DNA of 64,000 bases from the NCBI RefSeq assembly GCF_000380335.1, contig NC_021149.1, forward strand, positions 2,346,501 to 2,410,500, written 5' to 3'. The stretch's first letter is position 1; each line of letters begins with the position of its first letter. Under the pieces are notes generated by a model. That model was not told where the DNA came from. It did no database searches and worked only from the letters and a program-made list of their open reading frames with translations. The stretch comes from Azotobacter vinelandii CA (GTDB lineage Bacteria > Pseudomonadota > Gammaproteobacteria > Pseudomonadales > Pseudomonadaceae). Shown in pieces: positions 29,595 through 39,641 of the stretch. Made by a program: the position numbers and the translations under genes.

Positions 29595-30188
29595 TTAGAG
29601 TAGTGCCTGCGCGTCGGGCACTATGGCCGCGAAGTTGTCGGCGAGGCTGGCGATCTCGACGCGGTGGACCTGCTCCGCACTGAGGGTTCCATTCGGGCTC
29701 GGCAGGTCACGGGTAGCACAGGCGCGATCCACCAGGGTGCAGCGATATCCATAATCCTTGGTTGCACGCACGGTGCTGCTGATGCTGGAGTGGGTCATGA
29801 AGCCGCAGACGATCAGGTCCAGACGGCCGATCGCCTGCAACCGGTCATGCAGGTCGGTGCCGGAGAAGGCGTTCGGCAGGCGCTTCTCCACGACGATTTC
29901 TCCCGGCTGCGGTGCGACTTCCGGGATGAGCTGGCCACGCGTACCCTGCGGATCGAGGAAGCCTCCGGGAATACCGAGGTGTTTCACATGCACCACCGGG
30001 GTGCCTGCGGCGCGAGCGGCGGCCAGCAGGCCGGCGATCTCCACGATTGCAGACTCGAGCCCAGGCAAGCGCAGGATGCCACTGCGGTACTCTTCCTGCG
30101 CATCGATGACGAGCAGGGTGGCATTCTTCAGGTGGGCCGGTGTAAAGCTGCGGCCTGTGATCTGCATCACGGTTTGTGGTTGGGGCAT
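29595..30188 (-). CDS. Isochorismatase-family hydrolase (catalytic Cys replaced)
   Basis: 197 residues with the isochorismatase / cysteine-hydrolase fold. The catalytic Asp is in LLVIDAQEEYRSG (about 29) and the Lys in EKRLPNAFSGTDL (about 102). The nucleophile loop reads GFMTHSSISSTVRA, where nicotinamidase-like members have MTH-x-C: a Ser stands in the Cys place. The enzyme is therefore either a true isochorismatase-like hydrolase, which needs no Cys, or altered. The substrate is unknown. It has its own transcription unit, divergent from prmB. Confidence 0.8.
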   Translation of the reverse strand: MPQPQTVMQITGRSFTPAHLKNATLLVIDAQEEYRSGILRLPGLESAIVEIAGLLAAARAAGTPVVHVKHLGIPGGFLDPQGTRGQLIPEVAPQPGEIVVEKRLPNAFSGTDLHDRLQAIGRLDLIVCGFMTHSSISSTVRATKDYGYRCTLVDRACATRDLPSPNGTLSAEQVHRVEIASLADNFAAIVPDAQALL

Positions 30189-30520
30189 GGTGGCTCCTCC
30201 ATGGAAAAACGGCGCGGATTGTCTCCTTCCTGTCTTCAGAAGTGAACAAACATCACCTTAAGTCTATGAGACGGGGCGACCGCCGGGCTTGGAGATGCCT
30301 ATCGAGCCGACAATCGCCGGGGCTCCGGGTTGGCCGCTCTCCACCCTTGTGCGATGCCTCGCATGCTTTGCGACAAGCCTGATTCGGCCCATGGAGTGCC
30401 AGTCTTTCGCCATGGAGTCAAGCAGCCGGATTGCTCGCATTACCCTACAGGCGCGGCTTGTTTCCAGCCGGGGGATTCCCGCTGCCTGCTAGAATGCCCG
30501 CTTTTGGTTGGGAGATATAC
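30189..30520. other. Divergent intergenic region, no gene seen
   Basis: 332 bases between the isochorismatase-type gene and prmB. A TAGAAT at 30490-30495 could be a -10 element, but no matching -35 is seen. I find no terminator, repeat or RNA structure I can support. Confidence 0.5.
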
Positions 30521-31441
30521 ATGGCAGCCATTCCGACCCGCCTGCGTACCCCGCGCGATTATATCCGTTGGGCGGTCAGTCGTTTCCATGCCGAGGGGCT
30601 GTATTTCGGTCACGGTACCGACAACGCTTGGGACGAGGCTCGCCAACTGGTACTCGGCGCCCTGCATCTGCCTTGGGAAACGGCCGACGGTTATCTGGAC
30701 TGCCGTCTCGAAGAAGACGAATGCATGCATCTGGGCGCTTTGCTCCAGCGCCGCATCGAAGAGCGTATCCCGGCGGCCTATCTGCTCGGCGAGGCTTGGT
30801 TCTGCGGGCTGCCTTTCCTGGTCGACGAACGGGTGCTGGTGCCGCGCTCGCCGATTGCCGAGCTGATTGGCCAGCGTTTCGCTCCCTGGCTGCCACACGA
30901 GCCGACGCGGATTCTCGATCTCTGTACCGGCTCCGGTTGCATCGGCATCGCTTGTGCCCATGAGTTTCCCGGGGCAGAGGTGGTGCTGGCCGATCTGTCT
31001 TTCGACGCGCTCGAAGTGGCCAATCGGAACATCGAGCGCCACGCTCTCGACGAGCGTGTCTATACCGTGCAGGGAGATGGCTTCGCCGGTCTGCCGGGGC
31101 AGCGGTTCGACCTGATCGTTTCCAATCCGCCCTATGTGGACGCCGAGGATTTCGCCGACATGCCGGAAGAATACCGCCATGAACCGGCCATGGGGCTGGC
31201 CTGTGGCGAAGATGGCCTGGATCTGGTCCGGCGCATGCTGGCGGAGGCGGCCGACCACCTGACCGAGCGGGGCGTACTGATTGTCGAGGTGGGGAACAGC
31301 CAGGTGCATGTTGAGACACTCTACCCGGAAGTGGATTTCACCTGGCTGGAGTTCACCCGGGGCGGGCATGGCGTCTTCCTGCTGAACGCCGCCCAGTGCC
31401 GGGAGTATCGGGATCTGTTTTGCATTCGGCTTCGGCCCTGA
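30521..31441 (+). CDS. prmB: Ribosomal protein L3 glutamine methyltransferase PrmB
   Basis: 306 residues. An N-terminal helical domain ([20 protein letters not shown]) precedes a SAM-dependent methyltransferase with motif [15 protein letters not shown] and the catalytic SNPPYVD. It methylates the GGQ-like Gln of ribosomal protein L3. The N-terminal sequence separates it from PrmC/HemK. The start follows GGGAGATA. aroC lies about 1.1 kb downstream, the usual prmB-aroC neighbourhood, here with an esterase gene inserted on the other strand. Confidence 0.95.
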   Translation: MAAIPTRLRTPRDYIRWAVSRFHAEGLYFGHGTDNAWDEARQLVLGALHLPWETADGYLDCRLEEDECMHLGALLQRRIEERIPAAYLLGEAWFCGLPFLVDERVLVPRSPIAELIGQRFAPWLPHEPTRILDLCTGSGCIGIACAHEFPGAEVVLADLSFDALEVANRNIERHALDERVYTVQGDGFAGLPGQRFDLIVSNPPYVDAEDFADMPEEYRHEPAMGLACGEDGLDLVRRMLAEAADHLTERGVLIVEVGNSQVHVETLYPEVDFTWLEFTRGGHGVFLLNAAQCREYRDLFCIRLRP

Positions 31442-31470
31442 GCCGTGAGTCGGATGCGCTCGGTTGGACG

Positions 31471-32424
31471 CTACCGAGTCGTTTCGCCCCGCAGGATGAA
31501 GTCGCCGATCGCTTGTCCCAGGACGCTGGCCAGCGGCAACTCCGGATTGTTGTAGGAGGGCAACTGGTGCTGCACATCCGCCGGGACGATACGCAGCACA
31601 TGATTCATGCCGTCGACCGGTAGCAGCTCGGCGTCGGGTTTGGCGGCCTTCAGGGCTTCGGCGTCCTTCATCCCGACCTGGATGTCGTGGCGTCCCTGGA
31701 CGATCAGCGCCGGAATGCGCACCTGGGCGAAGGCCCCTGCCGGATCCTGGCGGAACAGCGAGATCAGATAGGGTTGTACGCTCGGGCGAAACAGCACCTC
31801 GAGCGGCTCGGGGATCTGCTCGTGAGTGCGTCCCGCCTTGAGTTCGTCGATCAGCGCCGCGCTGAAGGCCAGCAAGGGTGGTGGCAGGCGCGTGCTGAGT
31901 TGTTCCAGCAGTACCTGGTCGATCGGACGGCCGCTGCCGGCGATGACGACCAGCGCGTCGGCGCCGGCCTGTTCGGCGGCCAGGCTGGCGATCAGCGCGC
32001 CTTCGCTGTGACCGATCAGCACCAGACGGGAAAAGCGCGGGTCGGCACCCAGCTCGCGGCCCCAGGCGGCCGCATCGGCGACGTAGCCTTCCACGCTCAG
32101 CATCCGCTCGTCCGGGGCGGCGGCCAGGCTGGCGGCGACACCGCGCTTGTCGTAGCGCACGCTGGCGATGCCGCGCCGGGCCAGGGCTTCGGCCAACCGC
32201 TTGAGACTGTCGTTGCGGCCGGCCGGATTGTTGCCGTTGCGGTCGGTGGGGCCGGAGCCGGCGATCAGCAGGGCCACGGGCACCGGGTTGGCGTCCTGCG
32301 GCAGCAGCAGCGATCCATACAGTACTCCGCTCGGGGTCGCCAGCTCGATGGGCTGGTGCTGAACGGTCCTGGCATGGACGAAACCTGCCACCAGGAGCAG
32401 AAACAGCAGGAATATTCGCGACAT
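31471..32424 (-). CDS. Exported alpha/beta hydrolase (esterase-like)
   Basis: 317 residues. A signal peptide is present (MSRIFLLFLLLVAGFVHARTV). The alpha/beta-hydrolase core has the oxyanion motif IAGSGPTDRNGNN, RYDKRG, the nucleophile elbow GHSEGA (Ser about 145), the acidic residue in IVQGRHDIQV and the His in GMNHVLR. It resembles the DUF3887/YfhR-type serine hydrolases of Pseudomonas. The substrate is unknown; the location is probably periplasmic. It is transcribed against prmB and divergent from aroC. Confidence 0.85.
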   Translation of the reverse strand: MSRIFLLFLLLVAGFVHARTVQHQPIELATPSGVLYGSLLLPQDANPVPVALLIAGSGPTDRNGNNPAGRNDSLKRLAEALARRGIASVRYDKRGVAASLAAAPDERMLSVEGYVADAAAWGRELGADPRFSRLVLIGHSEGALIASLAAEQAGADALVVIAGSGRPIDQVLLEQLSTRLPPPLLAFSAALIDELKAGRTHEQIPEPLEVLFRPSVQPYLISLFRQDPAGAFAQVRIPALIVQGRHDIQVGMKDAEALKAAKPDAELLPVDGMNHVLRIVPADVQHQLPSYNNPELPLASVLGQAIGDFILRGETTR

Positions 32425-32536
32425 CGTGGACGGCCATGGCTGCGCGCCGGCTGGCGCAGGGCGGAGGATGAACTGGCAGTGCCCCCTGGGTATACTCGCA
32501 CACCTTCGATCTGGCTGATTGTTCGCGGAGCCCTGT

Positions 32537-33628
32537 ATGTCCGGCAATACTTACGGCAAGCTGTTCACTGTCACCACGGCCGGCGAGAGCCATGGCCCGG
32601 CCCTGGTTGCCATCGTCGACGGCTGCCCGCCCGGGCTGGAACTGTCGGCCGCCGACCTGCAGCGCGACCTCGACCGGCGCAAGCCGGGCACCAGCCGCCA
32701 CACCACCCAGCGTCAGGAAGACGATGCGGTGGAGATCCTCTCCGGCGTGTTCGAGGGCAGGACCACCGGCTGCCCGATCGCCCTGCTGATCCGCAATACC
32801 GACCAGAAATCCAAGGACTATTCGGCGATCAAGGACCTCTTCCGCCCGGCCCATGCCGACTACACCTATCATCACAAGTACGGCATCCGCGACTACCGGG
32901 GCGGCGGCCGCAGTTCGGCGCGCGAGACCGCCATGCGCGTGGCGGCCGGCGCCATCGCCAAGAAGTATCTGGCGACCCAGGGTGTGTCCGTGCGCGGTTA
33001 CATGAGCCAGCTCGGTCCGATCGAAATCTCTTTCAAGGATTGGGACTCGGTGGAGCGGAACGCCTTCTTCTGTCCCGATCCGGACAAGGTGCCCGAGTTG
33101 GAGGCCTACATGGACCAGTTGCGTCGCGATCAGGATTCGGTCGGGGCCAGGATCAGCGTGATCGCCGAAGGCGTGCCGCCGGGGCTCGGCGAGCCGATCT
33201 TCGATCGTCTGGATGCCGAACTGGCCCATGCGCTGATGAGCATCAATGCGGTCAAGGGCGTGGAGATCGGCGCCGGCTTCGCCAGCGTCGCCCAGCGCGG
33301 CACCGAGCACCGCGACGAACTCACCCCGGATGGCTTCCTGTCCAACAATGCCGGCGGTATTTTCGGTGGAATCTCCTCGGGTCAGCCGATCGTCGCCCAC
33401 CTGGCGCTCAAGCCGACTCCCAGCATCACCACTCCGGGCCGTTCCATCGACATCCACGGCAACCCGGTGGAGGTGGTCACCAAGGGGCGCCACGACCCCT
33501 GTGTCGGCATCCGCGCCACTCCGATCGCCGAGGCCATGATGGCGCTGGTGCTGATGGATCATCTGCTGCGTCATCGGGCGCAGAATGCCGGGGTTCGAGT
33601 ACTCACCCCGGTGCTGCCGCAACTGTGA
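32537..33628 (+). CDS. aroC: Chorismate synthase
   Basis: 363 residues, standard length. It converts EPSP to chorismate using reduced FMN, the last step of the shikimate pathway. Signatures: [18 protein letters not shown] at the N-terminus, [14 protein letters not shown], and [21 protein letters not shown] further on. The start [10 protein letters not shown] is the conserved one. Confidence 0.98.
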   Translation: MSGNTYGKLFTVTTAGESHGPALVAIVDGCPPGLELSAADLQRDLDRRKPGTSRHTTQRQEDDAVEILSGVFEGRTTGCPIALLIRNTDQKSKDYSAIKDLFRPAHADYTYHHKYGIRDYRGGGRSSARETAMRVAAGAIAKKYLATQGVSVRGYMSQLGPIEISFKDWDSVERNAFFCPDPDKVPELEAYMDQLRRDQDSVGARISVIAEGVPPGLGEPIFDRLDAELAHALMSINAVKGVEIGAGFASVAQRGTEHRDELTPDGFLSNNAGGIFGGISSGQPIVAHLALKPTPSITTPGRSIDIHGNPVEVVTKGRHDPCVGIRATPIAEAMMALVLMDHLLRHRAQNAGVRVLTPVLPQL

Positions 33629-33724
33629 GCCTGGGCGCGGGCCGCTCAGGGCTCCTCGATTCCCGACGGCCATCCTGCTGGATGTCGTCCGGAACCCCGG
33701 TTCGGCTCGCGCTTTGATCAAGCC

Positions 33725-34876
33725 ATGTCGTCCGCATTGCCCTATTGGCGCCTTTCCGGCTTCTACTTCTTCTATTTCGCCCTGCTCGGTGCGACGGCAC
33801 CGTTCTTCCCGCTGTATTTCGATCATCTGGGCTTTTCCGCCGCGCGCATCGGCGAACTGCTGGCGATCCCCATGCTGATGCGCTGCCTGGCGCCGAATCT
33901 GTGGGGGTGGCTGGGCGATGCGAGTGGGCGGCGGCTGGCCATCGTGCGGCTCGGCGCGCTCTGTACCCTGGGCTCCTTCGCGCTGATCTTCGTCGGGAAG
34001 AGTTATGCCTGGCTGGTGCTGGTCATGGCCCTGCACGCCTTCTTCTGGCATGCCGTGCTGCCGCAGTTCGAGGTGATCACCCTGGCCCATCTGCGCGAGC
34101 AGTCGGCACGTTACAGCCAGTTGCGCCTGTGGGGCAGCATCGGTTTCATCGCCGCCGTGGTCGGGCTCGGTCAACTGTTCGAGTGGCTCGGTCTGGGCGT
34201 CTTCCCACGGGTGATCGTGCTGATCATGGGCGGGATCGTCCTCGGCAGCTTCTGGGTGCCCAATGCCCAGCCGGAATCGCGGGCCGGCCTGGAGGTGCAG
34301 GGTGGTTTCCTGTCCCAACTGCGCCGCCCCGGTGTGCTGGCTTTCTATGCCTGTGTGGCGTTGATGCAACTGAGCCACGGTCCTTACTACACCTTCCTCA
34401 GCATTCATCTGGAGACCCTGGGTTACGGTCGCGGGCTGATCGGCCAGCTCTGGGCCCTCGGCGTGCTGGCGGAAATCCTGCTGTTTCTGGCGATGGCCGG
34501 GCTGTTGCGGCGTTTCTCCCTGCGCCGGCTACTCATGGCCAGTTTCCTGCTGGCCGCGCTGCGCTGGCTGCTGCTGGGCAATCTGGCCGATCATCTGCCC
34601 GCTCTGCTACTGGCGCAGATGATGCATGCGGCGACTTTCGGCTGCTTCCATGCCTCGGCCATCCATTTCGTGCAGCGCAGTTTCGGCGTTCGCCAGCAAG
34701 GACAGGGGCAGGCCCTGTATGCGACCCTGTCCGGCGTCGGGGGGGCCCTGGGGGCGTTGTATTCCGGCTATTGCTGGACGAGTCTCGGCCCGGCCCGGAC
34801 CTTCGCCCTGGCCAGTCTGGCGGCGCTGGCGGCCGCCATCATCATCGCCACCCGTTCGAGAGAGGAGGGGCCATGA
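33725..34876 (+). CDS. MFS transporter, MFS_1_like (HcaT/LacY-type) family
   Basis: 383 residues with about 12 transmembrane helices. The N-terminus [29 protein letters not shown] is characteristic of the HcaT-like proton symporters, and the loop [10 protein letters not shown] corresponds to the MFS loop 2-3 motif. The stop codon overlaps the mtnB start by four bases (ATGA), so it is translationally coupled to the methionine-salvage genes. Its substrate is not predictable from sequence; the coupling suggests a compound linked to methylthioribose or methylthioadenosine. Confidence 0.85.
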   Translation: MSSALPYWRLSGFYFFYFALLGATAPFFPLYFDHLGFSAARIGELLAIPMLMRCLAPNLWGWLGDASGRRLAIVRLGALCTLGSFALIFVGKSYAWLVLVMALHAFFWHAVLPQFEVITLAHLREQSARYSQLRLWGSIGFIAAVVGLGQLFEWLGLGVFPRVIVLIMGGIVLGSFWVPNAQPESRAGLEVQGGFLSQLRRPGVLAFYACVALMQLSHGPYYTFLSIHLETLGYGRGLIGQLWALGVLAEILLFLAMAGLLRRFSLRRLLMASFLLAALRWLLLGNLADHLPALLLAQMMHAATFGCFHASAIHFVQRSFGVRQQGQGQALYATLSGVGGALGALYSGYCWTSLGPARTFALASLAALAAAIIIATRSREEGP

Positions 34877-35493
34877 GCCCGACCCGCGCACAACTGACCC
34901 GGCAGATCATCGAAGCCGGACGCTTCCTGTACGGCCGCGGCTGGTCGCCGGCGACCAGCAGCAACTATTCGGCACGGCTGTCGCCCGGCGAAGCGCTGCT
35001 CACCGTTTCCGGCAAGCACAAGGGCCAGCTCGGCGAGGACGACGTGCTGGCCACCGACATGGCCGGCAACAGCCTCGAGCCGGGCAAGAAACCTTCGGCC
35101 GAGACCCTGCTGCACACCCAGTTGTACACTTGGAAGACCGAAATCGGTGCGGTGCTGCACACGCATTCGGTGAACGCCACCGTGCTCTCCCGGCTGATCC
35201 TGAGCGATTCTTTGGTATTCGCCGACTACGAGTTGCAGAAGGCCTTCGCCGGCATCGGTACCCACGAGTGCCAGATCTGCGTGCCGATCTTCGACAACGA
35301 TCAGGACATCGCCCGCCTGGCCAGCCGGGTGCGGCCTTGGCTGGACGAGCATCCCGACTGCGTCGGCTACCTGATCCGTGGCCACGGCCTGTATACCTGG
35401 GGCGCCGCCATGAACGACGCGCTGCGCCAGGTGGAGGCCTTCGAGTTTCTCTTCGACTGCGAACTGAAAATGCGTGCCCTGCAGGGCCGCTGA
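34873..35493 (+). CDS. mtnB: Methylthioribulose-1-phosphate dehydratase MtnB
   Basis: 206 residues, class II aldolase fold. It dehydrates 5-methylthioribulose-1-phosphate in the methionine salvage pathway. Signatures: [14 protein letters not shown] near the N-terminus, VSGKHKG, the zinc His pair [12 protein letters not shown], and [11 protein letters not shown] with a later His. The start ATG overlaps the MFS stop. mtnD and mtnC follow, 60 and about 600 bases on. Confidence 0.95.
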   Translation: MSPTRAQLTRQIIEAGRFLYGRGWSPATSSNYSARLSPGEALLTVSGKHKGQLGEDDVLATDMAGNSLEPGKKPSAETLLHTQLYTWKTEIGAVLHTHSVNATVLSRLILSDSLVFADYELQKAFAGIGTHECQICVPIFDNDQDIARLASRVRPWLDEHPDCVGYLIRGHGLYTWGAAMNDALRQVEAFEFLFDCELKMRALQGR

Positions 35494-35553
35494 GCCGGAA
35501 GGCCGCCGGAGCGACCCGCGGTTTCCGGATTTCACGAACAAGGAGATCTGCCC

Positions 35554-36099
35554 ATGAGTTTCCTGAGCGTCTATCGCGACGACCATCCCGTCCAGCCCTA
35601 CAAGGTCCTCAACCATGGCGAGGACATCGCCGCCACCCTGGCCAAGATCGGTGTGCGCTTCGAACGCTGGCAGGCCGAGGCGCCGATCGCTCCCGGCGCC
35701 AGCCAGGACGAGGTGCTCGCGGCCTACCAGGCGCAGATCGAGCGACTGAGGGCGGAGGGCGGCTATGTCTCCGTCGATGTCGTCAGCCTGAACGACAGGC
35801 ATCCGCAGAAGGACCAATTGCGCGCCAAGTTCCTCGACGAACACACCCATGGCGAAGACGAGGTACGTTTCTTCGTCGCCGGACGCGGGTTATTCTCGCT
35901 GCATGTCGGCGGCGAAGTGTATGCGGTGCTCTGCGAGCGCAACGACCTGATTTCGGTGCCCGCCGGCACGCCCCACTGGTTCGACATGGGCGAGCATCCG
36001 CATTTCGTCTGCATCCGGCTGTTCAACAACCCGGAAGGCTGGGTCGCCCAGTTCACCGGCGACCCCATCTCCCATCGCTTTCCCGAACTGGAAGACTGA
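35554..36099 (+). CDS. mtnD: Acireductone dioxygenase MtnD
   Basis: 181 residues, cupin. It cleaves the acireductone with O2 to give the 2-keto precursor of methionine (Fe form). The metal ligands are in [17 protein letters not shown] (H-x-H-x3-E) and the later His in [13 protein letters not shown] good AAGGAG precedes the ATG. The order mtnB-mtnD-mtnC matches Pseudomonas. Confidence 0.96.
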   Translation: MSFLSVYRDDHPVQPYKVLNHGEDIAATLAKIGVRFERWQAEAPIAPGASQDEVLAAYQAQIERLRAEGGYVSVDVVSLNDRHPQKDQLRAKFLDEHTHGEDEVRFFVAGRGLFSLHVGGEVYAVLCERNDLISVPAGTPHWFDMGEHPHFVCIRLFNNPEGWVAQFTGDPISHRFPELED

Positions 36100-36101
36100 T
36101 C

Positions 36102-36785
36102 ATGCCGGTCCGGGCCATTCTCACCGACATCGAAGGCACCACCAGCGCGGTCAGTTTCGTCTTCGACGTACTCTTCCCCTATGCCCGTGAGCATCTGCCG
36201 GCGTTCGTCCGCCGGCACGCCGCCGAGGCGGAGGTCGCGACCCAGCTCGAAGCCGTGCGTGCCGAGAGCGGCGAAGCGGACGCCGATATCGAGCGGGTCA
36301 TCGAAATCCTCCTCGGTTGGATCGCCGAGGATCGCAAGGCCACGCCGCTCAAGGCGTTGCAGGGCATGGTCTGGGAGCAGGGCTACCGTGCCAGCGCACT
36401 CAAGGGGCATGTCTATCCGGATGCCGTGGCCACCATGCGGCGTTGGAAGCACGAGGGATACCAGCTCTACGTGTATTCCTCCGGCTCGATCCAGGCGCAG
36501 CGCCTGATCTTCGGCTGCTCGGAAGCCGGCGACCTGTCGCCGCTGTTTTCCGGCTACTTCGACACCACCAGCGGGCCCAAGCGCGAAGCGGCGTCCTATG
36601 TGCGCATCGCCGAAGCCATCGGCCGGCCGCCGGCGGAGATCCTGTTCCTTTCCGATGTGCTGCAGGAGCTCGACGCCGCCCGCGCGGCGGGCATGTGCAC
36701 CTGTGGCCTGGCGCGCGAGGGAGGGGAGCTGGACGGCCATCCGACCGTGTCCAGCTTTACGGCGATCGAGCCGGCAGCCTGCTGA
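36102..36785 (+). CDS. mtnC: Enolase-phosphatase E1 (MtnC)
   Basis: 227 residues, HAD superfamily. It enolises and dephosphorylates diketo-methylthiopentyl-1-phosphate to acireductone. HAD motif I is [12 protein letters not shown], motif [13 protein letters not shown], motif [12 protein letters not shown], and motif [14 protein letters not shown]. It starts two bases after the mtnD stop codon. Confidence 0.96.
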   Translation: MPVRAILTDIEGTTSAVSFVFDVLFPYAREHLPAFVRRHAAEAEVATQLEAVRAESGEADADIERVIEILLGWIAEDRKATPLKALQGMVWEQGYRASALKGHVYPDAVATMRRWKHEGYQLYVYSSGSIQAQRLIFGCSEAGDLSPLFSGYFDTTSGPKREAASYVRIAEAIGRPPAEILFLSDVLQELDAARAAGMCTCGLAREGGELDGHPTVSSFTAIEPAAC

Positions 36786-36852
36786 AAGGTTGCCGAAGCA
36801 TTGGCCGGTTGTGTCATTCTTGAGTACTCGATTCTGAAGACGAGTGTATTCG

Positions 36853-37053
36853 ATGGATCTCCTCCGCGGCCTTTCGAGCCTGATCATCGTGGCGCTGGAC
36901 ATCTGGGCCATCGTCCATGTCGTACGCAGCCGGACGGAAACCACCCGAAAAGTGCTCTGGGTATTGCTGATCGCCGTCCTGCCGGTCCTCGGCCTGATCG
37001 TCTGGGTGCTGATGGGGCCGCGCAGTGCCGGTTCCAGCGCCGGACTGCGCTGA
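36853..37053 (+). CDS. Small PLDc_N-domain membrane protein
   Basis: 66 residues with two hydrophobic helices, about 4-24 and 36-56. The second contains [18 protein letters not shown] and is followed by GPRS, the pattern of the phospholipase D nuclease N-terminal (PLDc_N) domain. Such stand-alone peptides are common, with unknown role. A GTG three codons earlier is an alternative start; neither has a strong ribosome-binding site. Confidence 0.7.
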   Translation: MDLLRGLSSLIIVALDIWAIVHVVRSRTETTRKVLWVLLIAVLPVLGLIVWVLMGPRSAGSSAGLR

Positions 37054-37264
37054 GCCGGCGCCGGCTGCGGCCCGCGTTCAGCGCGGCGAAAAGTGCTGCG
37101 GAGCGCGATCTGCCGGCGGGCTGGTCCGTCCCTGGCCTGGTTTCCGGGGCGGCGAGGTTTCAACCGTCATCCCTGGCAACGTAGAATGCGCCCCTTCGCA
37201 CGGGGCCCGGCCGGAAGATCGGGCAGCCGCGCCAGATCAGCCAGCTTCAGGGGAAAAGCGAGCC

Positions 37265-38125
37265 ATGAGCGACTATCAGGAAACTCTCTACGAAGGCTAC
37301 GGCCAGCGTTTTCGCATGGACAGGCTGCTCCATGAAGTGCGTACCGGGCACCAGCATCTGGTGATCTTCGAGAATGCCCGCATGGGGCGGGTGATGGCCC
37401 TGGACGGAGTGATCCAGACTACCGAGGCCGATGAGTTCATCTACCACGAAATGCTCACCCATGTGCCGATTCTCGCCCATGGCGCGGCACGGCGCGTGCT
37501 GATCGTCGGCGGCGGCGATGGCGGTATCCTGCGCGAGGTGTGTCGGCACCGGAGCGTCGAACGGATCACCATGGTCGAGATCGATGCCACCGTGGTGGAG
37601 ATGTGCAAGGAGTTCCTGCCCGAACACTCCAGAGGAGCCTTCGAAGACCCTCGCCTGAACCTGGTGATCGACGACGGCATGCGCTTCGTCGCCACCACCG
37701 AGGACAGGTTCGACGTCATCATTTCCGACTCCACCGACCCCATCGGGCCGGGCGAGGTGCTGTTCTCCGAGAACTTCTACCAGGCCTGCCGGCGCTGCCT
37801 GAACGACGGCGGCATCCTGGTCACCCAGAACGGTACGCCGTTCATGCAACTGGGCGAAGTGCAGACCACCGCGCAGCGAATGAACGGACTGTTCGCCGAC
37901 TGGCACTTCTATCAGGCTGCGGTGCCGACCTATATCGGCGGGGCCATGACCTTCGCCTGGGGGGCCTGCGACGCCGCCTCGCGTCGCCTGCCGCCGGACA
38001 TCTTGCGTCAGCGCTTCGTCGGCAGCGGTATCGTGGCGCGCTATTACAACCCGGAAATTCATCAGGGTGCCTTTGCCCTGCCGCAGTACGTGCTGCAGGC
38101 CATCGGCAAGCCCGGCAACAATTGA
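37265..38125 (+). CDS. speE: Spermidine synthase (polyamine aminopropyltransferase)
   Basis: 286 residues. It transfers aminopropyl from decarboxylated SAM to putrescine, producing methylthioadenosine, the compound recycled by the neighbouring mtn genes. Signatures: the substrate loop [17 protein letters not shown], the SAM-binding [26 protein letters not shown], and the catalytic [15 protein letters not shown]. The start follows AGGGGA. An upstream in-frame extension of 80 codons lacks homology. Confidence 0.95.
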   Translation: MSDYQETLYEGYGQRFRMDRLLHEVRTGHQHLVIFENARMGRVMALDGVIQTTEADEFIYHEMLTHVPILAHGAARRVLIVGGGDGGILREVCRHRSVERITMVEIDATVVEMCKEFLPEHSRGAFEDPRLNLVIDDGMRFVATTEDRFDVIISDSTDPIGPGEVLFSENFYQACRRCLNDGGILVTQNGTPFMQLGEVQTTAQRMNGLFADWHFYQAAVPTYIGGAMTFAWGACDAASRRLPPDILRQRFVGSGIVARYYNPEIHQGAFALPQYVLQAIGKPGNN

Positions 38126-38312
38126 TGCTGGCAAATCTGCCCCAGTGTTTCACCGGCAGTCCGGGATGGAGCTATCCTAGGAGGGTGGCAGCAGTTTCCC
38201 ACTGCCGCGTCTTTTCGCGTTTGGGATGGCCGGATCGTGCTTGCCATGCTCCCGGCCGCTTCTCCCCGCAGCAGTTCCATCAATCGATTCATCATTGAGA
38301 GGGGGTCGTTTC

Positions 38313-38657
38313 ATGAATAACAACACCTTCCCGGATGATGTCAGCGGCGTCGTGTTGCGCCGCATGAAGGAGGGCGGGTTCGACTTCACCCGTATTCATC
38401 CCATCGACTTCTACGCCATCTTTCCCGACGAGGAGCGGGCCCGCATGGCGGCCAGAAACTTTCGTGGCGAGTCCCTGCGCACGGAGGTGTCCGCCCGTGA
38501 TGACGGTGCCTGGCACCTGCAGGTGAGCAAGGTGATGTATGCCACCCATGCCGGCATCGACACCTTCGAGCATGATCTCGAGTCCGTGGTGCTGCCTCTG
38601 GGCGGCGTGCTCGATGGTTGGGGAGTCACCCAGGAGGCGGCCCATTCGGGGCCCTGA
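38313..38657 (+). CDS. RraB-like ribonuclease E regulator
   Basis: 114 residues, acidic, matching the RraB/DUF1260 layout: an FPDDVSGVVLRRMKEGGFDF start, a central HPIDFYAIFPDEERARMAARNF, then a STKVMYATHAGID-like region (seen as VSKVMYATHAGIDTFE). RraB binds RNase E and inhibits it in E. coli. A GAGGGGG site precedes the ATG. It stands alone; the assignment is by pattern only. Confidence 0.75.
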   Translation: MNNNTFPDDVSGVVLRRMKEGGFDFTRIHPIDFYAIFPDEERARMAARNFRGESLRTEVSARDDGAWHLQVSKVMYATHAGIDTFEHDLESVVLPLGGVLDGWGVTQEAAHSGP

Positions 38658-38699
38658 GTCCTTCGCGCCGGCCGGTATCCGGCCGGTGCTCCACGCCCT

Positions 38700-39506
38700 T
38701 CAGGGAAGCTCGGCCTTGCGTCCGGCCATGTGGCGCAGATAGGCGAGCAGGTGGTCCAGCTCCCGTTCGCCCAGAACCTCCACGCCAAAGCCCGGCATCC
38801 GTCCCTGCGACCACTGGCGCAAGGCCTGCGGATCGCGGATGTAGCGGCGCAGGAAGGCCTCGTGGAAATATTCGGTGGGATTGTACGGCAGGTTCAGGTC
38901 CGGCCCGAACCGGGCGTCGCCCTGGCCGTTCAGGCGGTGGCAGGCCAGGCAATGTTTCTGGAACAGCGCGAAGCCGGCCTGGATGGAGACGTTGGCGTCG
39001 GTGGCCGGCCGTAGGGCCGGCAAGCGCTCGGCGACCGAAGCGAGCAGGCGGAGCCGGGCGATCTGGAAGGGCCACTGTTCGGGGCCTATGTCGCCCGCCT
39101 GCGGATCGCTCCAGACCAGATAGAAGGGACCGGCGCTGGCCTTGTTCCTGCCCAGCGCCGGCCAGGGCGCGGCAGGGTCTTCGATGGCCAGCCAGGCGCG
39201 GGCGCCATCTTCGTGCAGCAGGGGGGCCGCGGGCAGCTCGGCGGCGAAGCCGTCCAGCGCCAGAGCCTGCAGATGATCGCCGGGACGCACGCCTTCGAGC
39301 AGCGCGGCCAGGGGCAGGGCACGGTAATGCATCTCCCGCCGGTAGGTCGGATCGTCGGGAATCGACAAGCTGCGCGTCTGCGGATGGGCGAGCAGCTCGC
39401 TGCTGGACCAGCGGCGCGAGCCTTCGGGCAGTTCGAGGAGCAGTTCGGCGGCGGCCAGCGGCAGGCTGGCGAGCAGCAGGAGGGCGAGGGTGATCGAGCG
39501 GCGCAT
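38700..39506 (-). CDS. Exported c-type cytochrome with N-terminal molybdopterin-oxidoreductase-like fold
   Basis: 268 residues. A signal peptide is seen (MRRSITLALLLLASLPLAAA). Residues ~21-140 resemble the SUOX-type molybdopterin-binding fold ([20 protein letters not shown], then ALDGFAAELPAAPLL) but lack the cofactor-binding Cys. A C-terminal class I cytochrome c domain has the heme motif CLACH (about 186-190) and a distal Met in GRMPGFG. The protein is probably a periplasmic electron carrier. Its partner is unknown; neighbours give no clue. Confidence 0.75.
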   Translation of the reverse strand: MRRSITLALLLLASLPLAAAELLLELPEGSRRWSSSELLAHPQTRSLSIPDDPTYRREMHYRALPLAALLEGVRPGDHLQALALDGFAAELPAAPLLHEDGARAWLAIEDPAAPWPALGRNKASAGPFYLVWSDPQAGDIGPEQWPFQIARLRLLASVAERLPALRPATDANVSIQAGFALFQKHCLACHRLNGQGDARFGPDLNLPYNPTEYFHEAFLRRYIRDPQALRQWSQGRMPGFGVEVLGERELDHLLAYLRHMAGRKAELP

Positions 39507-39641
39507 GGGCGCATCCTTGAAGTGGTGGCCGGAGGCGTGGCAGCGGTTTTCATGGGCCCGCAGGCAGCCGATGATGGCATCCCCTTGCCCGCGGCCCCGG
39601 TGGCCGGATAGATACAGGAATTTCGGAACCGTTCAAAGCGC

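Noticed and set aside
30440-34408. 1322-codon minus-strand open frame
   Set aside because: It crosses prmB, aroC and the MFS gene, which are all well supported. The frame stays open because of high GC.
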